Below, piece by piece: positions 27,967 through 34,579 of a stretch of 38,924 nt of DNA (its first letter is position 1; each line of letters begins with the position of its first letter). The notes beneath the pieces were generated by a model that was not told where the DNA came from, searched no databases, and saw only the letters and a list, made by a program, of their open reading frames with translations. The stretch lies in contig JAEWNY010000033.1 in assembly GCA_023461075.1 (NCBI GenBank), forward strand, positions 1 to 38,924, written 5' to 3'. The DNA is from Pseudomonadota bacterium (GTDB lineage: Bacteria; Pseudomonadota; Gammaproteobacteria; Xanthomonadales; Xanthomonadaceae). The translations under genes were made by a program, and so were the position numbers.

Positions 27967-27984
27967 ATTCGTGAGGTGGTGCGG

Positions 27985-29442
27985 ATGGCGTTGCAGTGGA
28001 GGTTCTACGGACGGCGTACCGAGCTGGAACAACTGCAGGCGATCCTGCAGCGCAAGCGCTGGTTTTTCCTGCAGATTTCCGGACGGCGCCGCATCGGCAA
28101 GACGACGCTGATCCAGCAGGCCCTGGCGGGGGCCGGCGTTCACAAGACCTTGTACATCCAGATTCCGGATTCCGACCCGGCGGGTGTGGTTGCGGCCTGC
28201 AACGGCTACCTCGAGACGTTCGGCATCGATGAGCGCATTGGCAGTCTTGCTGAGCTGGCCAAGTTGATCGGTCGCCTGGCCGAAGCCGGCCACGTGATTG
28301 CACTGGATGAGTTCCAGTACTTCATGCGCAAGCAGCTGGCCGATTTTTGTTCGCTGCTGCAGGCAGAGGTGGATCGCCTTTCGTCGCGCGCCGCGTCCGT
28401 TTCAGGTGGCCTGGTGGTCCTGGGCTCGCTGCACACGGAGATGACCGCGCTGCTGGAAGACCGAACCGCACCATTGTTCAACCGCACCACGGACCGGATC
28501 GAGCTCGGCCATCTGGACATCGGTTCCGTGCTGGAGATCCTGCGCGGCCACACGCAAGCCGATCCGCAGCGGCTGCTGTTTTTGTGGAGCATCTTCGAAG
28601 GCGTGCCCAAGTTCTACCGCGATGCCTACGAGCAGGCAGTGTTGGATGTCGACCGGGCGGCGTTCCTGGAGCGCATGTTTTTCTCCAGTTCCTCGCCGTT
28701 GCGTGGCGAGGCCGACAACTGGTTCCTGCGCGAATTGCGCGGGCGCTACGACATGGTGCTGCAGTACCTGGCACGGAATCCTGGCTGCACGCATGCGGAT
28801 ATCACCGCATTCGTCGCCGAGGTGTCTGGGCCGGGCGACATCAAGCAGGTGGGCGGCTACCTGAAAATCCTGGCCGAGCGCTACCAGATGATCGAACGAC
28901 GCATGCCGATCCTGGCGAAGTCGAAAGCGCGTAACGGACGCTACTACATCCGCGACAACTTCCTTCGCGCCTGGCTGTCTGCCTTGCAGCGCCCGGTGTC
29001 GGCCGTGGCATTCCGGCCGCTGCATGAGCTGATTGCCCAAGCCGATCAGCGCTTGGTCGATGTTGAAGGGCACGCGCTGGAAGACCTGACTGCGCATGTT
29101 TATGAAGAACGCAGCCGCCTCCAGATTGGCGAGTTCGCCGTCAGTCGACGCATTCAGGGTTTCTGGGACCGCGGCGACACCGAAATCGACCTGGTGGTAT
29201 TGAACGATGATGAAAAGCGCATTCGTTTCATCACATGCAAACGCGACGCGCAAAAGCTTCCTGGTTCCATGGCGGGCTTGAGACGCGCCGCCAACGTGTT
29301 TCTTTCCGCGCATCCCGCCTACGCGTCCTGGGAACAGGAATGGGCTGGCGTCGCGCCTGCGATCGCGCCGGAAGTCAGGAACCAGATGGCGGCACAGGGG
29401 GTGCAGGCTGAAGGTATCGACGAATTGACGCGAGACTTGTGA
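27985..29442 (+). CDS. Archaeal-type AAA ATPase with DUF234-like C-terminus
   Basis: A 485-aa STAND/AAA-like ATPase of the group once called archaeal-type ATPases. Walker A is GRRRIGKT (33-40), Walker B VIALDEFQYF (D108, E109), followed by a winged-helix part (CTHADITAFVAEVSG). The C-terminal DUF234 nuclease-like fold reads GHALEDLTAHVYEE, GDTEIDLVVL (E400, D402) and ITCKR (K419). In typical members the last motif is ECK; here Thr417 stands in place of the acidic residue, so the nuclease site may be dead. I chose ATG 27985 because it has a good ribosome-binding site and begins ALQWRFYGRRTELEQLQ; ATG 27940 or TTG 27928 would overlap the palindromes. The RelE-UvrD gene starts 10 bp after its stop. 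Confidence 0.85.
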   Translation: MALQWRFYGRRTELEQLQAILQRKRWFFLQISGRRRIGKTTLIQQALAGAGVHKTLYIQIPDSDPAGVVAACNGYLETFGIDERIGSLAELAKLIGRLAEAGHVIALDEFQYFMRKQLADFCSLLQAEVDRLSSRAASVSGGLVVLGSLHTEMTALLEDRTAPLFNRTTDRIELGHLDIGSVLEILRGHTQADPQRLLFLWSIFEGVPKFYRDAYEQAVLDVDRAAFLERMFFSSSSPLRGEADNWFLRELRGRYDMVLQYLARNPGCTHADITAFVAEVSGPGDIKQVGGYLKILAERYQMIERRMPILAKSKARNGRYYIRDNFLRAWLSALQRPVSAVAFRPLHELIAQADQRLVDVEGHALEDLTAHVYEERSRLQIGEFAVSRRIQGFWDRGDTEIDLVVLNDDEKRIRFITCKRDAQKLPGSMAGLRRAANVFLSAHPAYASWEQEWAGVAPAIAPEVRNQMAAQGVQAEGIDELTRDL

Positions 29443-29452
29443 GGGACTGCGA

Positions 29453-31519
29453 ATGAACTTCCGCATCGCCGACACCTTCACCACTAGCCTCGCCCGCCTG
29501 ACCGGCGAGGAGCAGAAAGCCGCCAAGACCACGGCTTTCGACCTGCAGATGGACCCAGCAGGGAATGGCAAGAGTTTCCACAAGCTAGACCGCGCACGTG
29601 ACCCCAATTTCTGGTCGGTCCGGGTCAACCGCGACATCCGCCTGATCGTCCACCGCGCGGAAGGCAGCCTGCTGTTGTGCTACGTGGACCATCACGACGA
29701 TGCCTACGCCTGGGCGGAGCGACGCAAACTGGAAGTGCATCCGACCACCGGCGCAGCGCAGCTGGTGGAGATCCGCGAGCGGGTCGAGGAAGTCATTGTT
29801 CCTGCCCAGGTGGAAGCGGCACCACAACCCGCCGCACCGGCATTGGCGGGCTTCAGTGCGGAACGGCTGCTCGCCTATGGCGTACCGCAAGAATGGCTGG
29901 ACGACGTCATGCGGGCCGACGAGGATCGTCTGCTGGAGCTGGTTGATCACCTGCCTGCCGAAGCGGCCGAAGCACTGCTTGAACTGGCGACTGGCGGCAC
30001 TCCGGCGATGCCGGTGCCGATCCAGCCCGGTGATGACCCGTTCCAGCACCCGGACGCGCAGCGCCGCTTTCGCGTCATGGCGGACGCAGAGGAACTCTCG
30101 CGTGCGTTGGAATATCCGTGGGACAAATGGACGGTGTTCCTGCACCCGTCGCAACGGCAGATGGTGGAACGCGACTACAACGGACCGGCGCGTGTGTCGG
30201 GTTCCGCGGGCACAGGCAAGACCGTGGTCGCCCTGCATCGCGCCGTGCACCTTGCCCGGGCCAACGAAGACGCGCGCGTCCTGCTGGTGACGTTCTCCGA
30301 CACGTTGGCGAACGCGCTGCGTACAAGCCTGTTCCGGCTGGTTTGGAATACGCCGAAGCTTGCCGAGCGTATCGACGTGCATGCGATGGATGCAATCGCA
30401 TTGCGCCTGTATGCGAGCGAATTCGGCAAGCCGACCTTCGCCACCGACGATGTGATCAAAGCGTTGTTGCGATCCGCTGCTGCCAACGTCGAAGGGGTTC
30501 GCAGCTCCCCGGCGTTCCTGCATGCGGAGTGGCAAAGCATCGTCGATACCTGGCAAATCGGGAACTGGCCCGGCTATCGGGACGTGCCACGCCTGGGTCG
30601 CAGGACGCGTCTGCCAGAAGCACAGCGCGCTTTGCTGTGGAAGGTTTTCAAGCAGGTGATCGGGCAACTGCAAGCTCAGGGGAAGATCACCAAAAACCGC
30701 ATGTATGCCCAGCTTGCCGAGGCCATGGCCAACCGCGAGCATCCCGTGTTCGACCACGCGGTGATCGACGAGGCGCAGGACATCAGCGTGCAGCAGCTGC
30801 GCTTCCTCGCCGCGATCACGGGCGACCGACCCAATGGCCTGTTTTTCGCCGGCGACTTGGGGCAGCGCATTTTCCAGCACCCGTTTTCCTGGAAGGCGCA
30901 GGGGGTCGATGTGCGGGGGCGTTCAAGAACGCTCAAGATCAACTACCGCACCTCGCACCAGATCCGCACGCAGGCCGATCGCTTGCTGGGGGCAGATGTC
31001 ACTGACGTCGATGGCAACGTCGAAACCCGCAAAGGCACCGTCTCGGTGTTCAACGGGCCGGACCCGGTCATCCACGGGTATCGCGATGAAGCCGACGAGA
31101 TTCGGGCCGTGGGCGACTGGCTACGCAAACACATCGATGCTGGTGTTGCGCCTCATGAAATTGGCGTGTTCGTGCGTTCTGCCGATGAGATCGGGCGCGC
31201 CCAAGCAGCGGTGTCGGCCGCCGATCTCCAGCCACGCGTGCTCGACCGCAACATGGCGACGGAAGACGGTCAGGTGAGCATCACCACGATGCACCTGGCC
31301 AAAGGCATGGAGTTCAAGGTCGTAGTGGTAATGGCCTGCGACGACGAGGTCATTCCATCGCAGTCGCGAATCGAATCCGCCGCGGATGAGGTGGAGCTGA
31401 CGGAGATCTACGAGACTGAGCGCCACCTGTTGTACGTGGCTTGCACTCGTGCACGTGATGCGCTGCATGTTTCGGCGGTGGATCCGGCATCCGAGTTCCT
31501 CGAAGACTTGCTCGGTTGA
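29453..31519 (+). CDS. RelE-like/UvrD-family helicase fusion protein
   Basis: A 688-aa protein with three parts. Residues 1-95 resemble a RelE/ParE toxin fold (SFHKLDRARDPNFWSVRVNR, DIRLIVHRAEGSLLLCYVDH). A helical linker follows, with the signature YGVPQEWLDDVMRADEDRLL. From about 225 there is a superfamily 1 UvrD/PcrA helicase: Walker A GSAGTGKT (250-257), motif II DEAQD (439-443), GDLGQRIF, INYRTS, TMHLAKGMEF and VACTRARDAL. All helicase motifs look intact. SF1 helicases move 3' to 5' on single-stranded DNA and take part in repair or defence (for example Gabija GajB). ATG 29453 follows GAGGGA, 10 bp after the ATPase gene, so the two are co-transcribed. The N-terminal domain may be a regulatory or DNA/RNA-binding remnant and not an active toxin. 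Confidence 0.9.
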   Translation: MNFRIADTFTTSLARLTGEEQKAAKTTAFDLQMDPAGNGKSFHKLDRARDPNFWSVRVNRDIRLIVHRAEGSLLLCYVDHHDDAYAWAERRKLEVHPTTGAAQLVEIRERVEEVIVPAQVEAAPQPAAPALAGFSAERLLAYGVPQEWLDDVMRADEDRLLELVDHLPAEAAEALLELATGGTPAMPVPIQPGDDPFQHPDAQRRFRVMADAEELSRALEYPWDKWTVFLHPSQRQMVERDYNGPARVSGSAGTGKTVVALHRAVHLARANEDARVLLVTFSDTLANALRTSLFRLVWNTPKLAERIDVHAMDAIALRLYASEFGKPTFATDDVIKALLRSAAANVEGVRSSPAFLHAEWQSIVDTWQIGNWPGYRDVPRLGRRTRLPEAQRALLWKVFKQVIGQLQAQGKITKNRMYAQLAEAMANREHPVFDHAVIDEAQDISVQQLRFLAAITGDRPNGLFFAGDLGQRIFQHPFSWKAQGVDVRGRSRTLKINYRTSHQIRTQADRLLGADVTDVDGNVETRKGTVSVFNGPDPVIHGYRDEADEIRAVGDWLRKHIDAGVAPHEIGVFVRSADEIGRAQAAVSAADLQPRVLDRNMATEDGQVSITTMHLAKGMEFKVVVVMACDDEVIPSQSRIESAADEVELTEIYETERHLLYVACTRARDALHVSAVDPASEFLEDLLG

Positions 31520-31554
31520 AAGGTGCAGCCCGATAGTGGCGGGGGCGTCTCCGT

Positions 31555-31641
31555 TCACGTATGCACAACCAGTCCATCAATCGCCGCTTGCATGTGGCTG
31601 CCATCGATTCGCCCGAGCGCATCCGGCATGAAGCGAGCGTA
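31555..31641 (-). pseudogene. C-terminal fragment of the IS-split tyrosine integrase
   Basis: The - strand codes YARFMPDALGRIDGSHMQ and ten more residues to a TGA at 31555-31557. The first codon TAC (31641-31639) is the expected catalytic Tyr (Tyr294). It joins in frame to the fragment at 32850-33728 when the IS and one GGTG copy are removed. Its stop lies 35 bp from the stop of the convergent helicase gene. Confidence 0.9.
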
Positions 31642-31645
31642 GGTG
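31642..31645. repeat. Target-site duplication GGTG, left copy
   Basis: GGTG stands directly outside the left end of the IS and recurs at 32850-32853. Four bp is a usual duplication length for the IS407-like branch of IS3, and the deletion of one copy restores the host gene. Confidence 0.9.
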
Positions 31646-31687
31646 CGACGTCCCCCCGCTTTTGAGTAGCACGCCGGTTTGGAGTCC
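31646..31687. repeat. IS left terminal inverted repeat
   Basis: Pairs with the right end with a one-base gap and a few mismatches near the middle; the outer 17 bases and the inner TTTGGAGTCC match exactly. Confidence 0.88.
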
Positions 31688-31713
31688 AATTCCCCAACCC
31701 CAGGAGATTGGAC

Positions 31714-31977
31714 GTGAAGAAGCGCTTTTCCGAAGAACAGATCATTGGCTTTCTGCGTGAGGCCGACGCGGGCATGCCGATCAAGGAGCTGTGCCGCCGG
31801 CACGGTTTCAGCGAAGCCTCGTACTACCTGTGGCGCAGCAAGTTCGGCGGCATGACCGTGTCGGACGCGAAGCGGCTGAAGGAACTGGAGGCGGAGAACA
31901 CCCGGCTGAAGAAGCTGCTGGCCGAGCAGATGTTCGAGAACGACGTCATCAAGGACGTTCTTCGAAAAAAGTCGTAA
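31714..31977 (+). CDS. IS3-family transposase OrfA (InsE-like)
   Basis: An 87-aa DNA-binding subunit with the helix-turn-helix MPIKELCRRHGFSEASYYLW and a leucine-zipper-like tail (RLKELEAENTRLKKLLAEQM). I chose GTG 31714 (AGGAGA upstream), which gives the family start KKRFSEEQ; a TTG at 31708 would add two residues. The gene ends CGA AAA AAG TCG TAA; the heptamer A-AAA-AAG (31965-31971) is a canonical -1 frameshift site that allows an OrfAB transposase. Confidence 0.92.
   Translation: MKKRFSEEQIIGFLREADAGMPIKELCRRHGFSEASYYLWRSKFGGMTVSDAKRLKELEAENTRLKKLLAEQMFENDVIKDVLRKKS
31965..31971 (+). promoter_or_regulatory. -1 ribosomal frameshift heptamer of the IS
   Basis: A-AAA-AAG in the orfA frame fits X-XXY-YYZ and leads straight into the OrfB frame (GTC GTA ACC). 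This is the standard control of transposase output in the IS3 family. Confidence 0.8.
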
Positions 31978-32804
31978 CCGCACCGGCGCGGCGTGCGCTG
32001 GTGCGGGATCTGGTCTCCAAGGGATTGAGCGAGCGACGGGCCTTGGCGGCCGTCCGCATGAGCGCCAGCGCGTTGCGCTACGCGCCACGGCCGGACGGCA
32101 ATGTCGAGTTGCGCGAGCGCATCCAGGCGCTGGCACAGCGGCACAAGCGCTATGGCGTGGGGATGATCCATCTTAAGCTGAGGCAAGCGGGGATGCTCGT
32201 GAACTACAAGCGCGTGGAACGGCTGTACCAGGAAGCACGGCTGCAGGTGCGGCGGCGCAAGCGGAAGAAGGTGCCGGTGGGCGAGCGGCAGCCGCTGCTG
32301 CGACCGACCGCGGCCAATCAGGTGTGGTCGATGGACTTCGTGTTCGACCGCACCGGCGAAGGTCGCGTGCTCAAGTGCCTGACGATCGTCGACGACGCCA
32401 CGCACGAGACCGTCGCCATAGAAGTCGAGCGCGCGATCTCCGGCCAGATGCTCACGCGCGTGCTCGATCGCCTGGCGCTCAGTCGCGGCTTGCCGCGGGT
32501 GATCCGCACCGACAACGGCAAGGAGTTCTGCGGCAAGGCGATGGTCGAGTGGGCGCACGGGCGCGGCGTGGATCTGCGCCTCATCGAGCCTGGCAAGCCA
32601 AACCAGAACGCCTACGTCGAGTCGTTCAACGGCCGGCTGCGCGACGAATGTCTCAACGAGCACTGGTTCACAAGCCTGCTGCAGGCGCGGACGGTCATCG
32701 AAACCTGGCGCAGGGAATACAACGAGGAAAGACCGAAGAAGGCACTTGGCGGGCTGACGCCCGCCGCCTACGCAAAGCAATTGGCAGAAGCTCAGCTACA
32801 GTAA
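31971..32804 (+). CDS. IS3-family transposase OrfB (DDE integrase core)
   Basis: Catalytic part of the transposase, in the -1 frame relative to orfA and normally made as an OrfAB fusion by slippage at 31965-31971. Visible parts: helix-turn-helix GLSERRALAAVRMSASALRY, an HTH_21 region (KRYGVGMIHLKLRQAGMLVN) and the DDE core with Asp in WSMDFVFD, Asp in RTDNGKEFC and Glu in YVESFNGRLRDECL, with Arg/Lys residues after it. The protein ends LGGLTPAAYAKQLAEAQLQ. It is intact, with no stop or frameshift. A free-standing start at GTG 32001 is possible but would remove part of the first helix-turn-helix. Confidence 0.92.
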   Translation, partial: VVTAPARRALVRDLVSKGLSERRALAAVRMSASALRYAPRPDGNVELRERIQALAQRHKRYGVGMIHLKLRQAGMLVNYKRVERLYQEARLQVRRRKRKKVPVGERQPLLRPTAANQVWSMDFVFDRTGEGRVLKCLTIVDDATHETVAIEVERAISGQMLTRVLDRLALSRGLPRVIRTDNGKEFCGKAMVEWAHGRGVDLRLIEPGKPNQNAYVESFNGRLRDECLNEHWFTSLLQARTVIETWRREYNEERPKKALGGLTPAAYAKQLAEAQLQ

Positions 32805-32808
32805 CCCC

Positions 32809-32849
32809 GGACTCCAAATGGTTCCGCTACTGAAAGCGGGGGGACGTCG
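32809..32849. repeat. IS right terminal inverted repeat
   Basis: Reverse complement begins CGACGTCCCCCCGCTTTC and matches the left end; it starts five bases after the orfB stop. Confidence 0.88.
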
Positions 32850-33728
32850 GGTGGTAAGTAGCTGCCGCGTATCCGCATGCCCGAGGACGCGAGCGATATA
32901 GGTAGGCGCCTCGCCAGCAGCGAGCATGAGCGTAGCAGCCGTATGGCGAAGCTGTTCGGGCGAGCGGTGAGGCAGTCTTGCAGCTGACAGGAGCGTACGC
33001 CAATCGCGCTTGGCGAAGTCCCGGCTGTCGATGGGCTTGCCGCGGGGAGTGGCGAACACCGTCTCGCTGCCTTTCGTTCGCTCAAAGTGCCGGAGGAAAG
33101 CTTCGCGTACGCTGGGCAGCATCTTGATGCGCCGCTCACTGTACTGGTTCTTCGGCGGTTGATCGGCGCGGTTAACGCGGGTCACCTGGATGTTGAAGAC
33201 GCCATTTTTCAGATCGATATCGCGCCAGCGCAGGCCGTTGGATTCGCCTGAACGCAATCCGGTCAGCCCCCTGATCCAGATGTAATCTGCTAAGTGGTTC
33301 GGTGCATGCGCACATAGCGTTGCCAACTCCGGCAGCGAGAATGGGCGAATGTCGGTGCGTTGTTCCGGGATTCGGCGCAGTTCCACGCAAGGATTAGGCA
33401 CGCCGTGTTGACGTTCGCGTTCGGCCAGCATCCTGCCGAGCAGCCGCAGGACCGCATTGACCTGCTTTGCCGAGCGGGTGCGCCCGTTCGGAGTCTGGCC
33501 CCGGGCCAAGGCAGCGCGCAATGCCATGGCGTCGGCGCGGCTGAAGCCTTCGATGCCAAGACCATCGACGGCAGGCAGGATGTGGGCGTTCATCAGCGAC
33601 TTACGGGTGGCGATCGTCGACGCGCGCCACAAGACCGATTCTTCGTCAAACCACCGTTCGGCGAACTCGCGCAGCGTGGATTGATGGTGCGCGGGGCGCA
33701 AGAAAGAAACGACATTGCGGGCAGGCAT
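32850..33728 (-). pseudogene. Tyrosine recombinase/integrase, N-terminal 293 residues, split by the IS
   Basis: A conventional integrase without an arm-type domain. Core-binding domain at about 12-100 (STLREFAERW, TIATRKSLMNAHILP), then the catalytic domain with Arg in GLTGLRSGESNGLRW, the beta-strand Lys region, box II SPEQLRHTAATLM (the usual first His is Glu) and LGHADTRQLLTT. The IS starts here, one codon before the catalytic Tyr. The reconstructed protein has 321 residues with Tyr294 and the tail at 31555-31641. ATG 33728 gives PARNVVSFLRPAHHQSTLRE; a TTG at 33776 is possible. The gene is 62 bp downstream of the 258-aa gene on the same strand, so it may belong to the recombinase operon. 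The present gene should be inactive. Confidence 0.9.
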
Positions 33729-33790
33729 GGTGCACGTCCAGGATGGAGATGCGACCAGCCTCTCGCGTGCCAGCAAATTGCAAAGTTGGA

Positions 33791-34567
33791 TCAGAAAACT
33801 ACGTCGCCGCGCTCCGTCGCTGCACCCGGCGAAAGATCATTGGGCGCGAGTGTGGGCACGTTGGCCTGAATTGTCACGGTCGGTTGCGGCAGCCCCGGCG
33901 TTATAGGCCGCTGCGCATGGCGCAGGCACAAGGCGCGATAGTGAAGGGTCGCCATGACGACCAAACCCTGAAGCGCTTCACCGATGCCGGGCGTGGTTAC
34001 CAGGTCGGGGCGCGACACGCGCACCTGCAGGTGGTCGGCATCCATCACACAGTCGGCGTGCGTGACCACGTGAAAGGTCCGGCCCGATCCCACATGAAAT
34101 GCATCCGCGACGTACGCTTCCAGCTGGTCCTCCGCGATGTCCAAGCCACTCATCTGGATGGCGGTGATCTCGACCGTCCAGCGGAATTCGAAAACCGTCG
34201 AGGGCAGCATCGACATCAATGGCACGGCATGCCGGAGCTGCCAGCCGCGCGCATCTACGACCGGTGGGATGTCCAGAACCTGCGTGGTCGCGGTCGACTG
34301 CGTCCGGATACTGCCGAGGATCGCGCGCCACGCACCGGGCAGACGCCCATGTAGCAGGACTGCGGGGTCCACGCACCAGGGGTACGCGTTGGCGATGCCG
34401 CCGGGCGTGGCCGCGTTGGCTTGTTGCAGCACCGTGCGCAGGGCGTCGATCTCGCTCGCTTCGGTGTCGTACTTGGCGAGCAGCATGGTGATCTCTTGTC
34501 CTTGCGCGAGGGCGAGCATGAGTGCAGTGATTTCGGGGTAACTCAAGGATTCGTAGGTCTTGGTCAT
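33791..34567 (-). CDS. Third protein of the recombinase operon, unknown family, 258 aa
   Basis: I do not recognise a known domain. The N-terminal 60 residues are helical (YPEITALMLALAQGQEITML, EIDALRTVLQQANAATPG). The middle is beta-rich (LLHGRLPGAWRAILGSI, VFEFRWTVEITAIQMSG) and the end is Pro/Thr-rich. No tyrosine recombinase motif is visible. The ATG follows TAAGGAG and lies 12 bp after the stop of the 737-aa recombinase gene, so it is co-transcribed with it. By layout it is the small third partner of a recombinase trio, perhaps a DNA-bending or directionality factor (inference). I also considered a cargo gene, but the tight spacing favours the operon role. Confidence 0.7.
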   Translation of the reverse strand: MTKTYESLSYPEITALMLALAQGQEITMLLAKYDTEASEIDALRTVLQQANAATPGGIANAYPWCVDPAVLLHGRLPGAWRAILGSIRTQSTATTQVLDIPPVVDARGWQLRHAVPLMSMLPSTVFEFRWTVEITAIQMSGLDIAEDQLEAYVADAFHVGSGRTFHVVTHADCVMDADHLQVRVSRPDLVTTPGIGEALQGLVVMATLHYRALCLRHAQRPITPGLPQPTVTIQANVPTLAPNDLSPGAATERGDVVF

Positions 34568-34579
34568 GGCGTGGTCTCC

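Larger units (their letters stand above)
31646..32849 (+). mobile_element. Complete IS3-family insertion sequence, 1,204 bp
   Basis: The element is bounded by imperfect terminal inverted repeats of 41-42 bp (31646-31687 and 32809-32849), both beginning CGACGTCCCCCCGCTTT when read inward. It carries orfA and orfB in overlapping frames with a frameshift heptamer. It is flanked by GGTG. OrfA (KKRFSEEQIIGFLREADAG) is of the type found in the IS407-like subgroup. Both ends and both reading frames are intact, so the insertion may be recent and the copy active. Confidence 0.93.

Noticed and set aside
28402..29637. - strand frame (411 aa) over the ATPase gene
   Set aside because: No family features; spans two real genes on the other strand.
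21077..31519. BREX, DISARM, Gabija or Zorya
   Set aside because: Their marker genes (PglZ, BrxC, DrmA/B, GajA, ZorA/B) are absent; only generic helicase and methyltransferase parts are shared.
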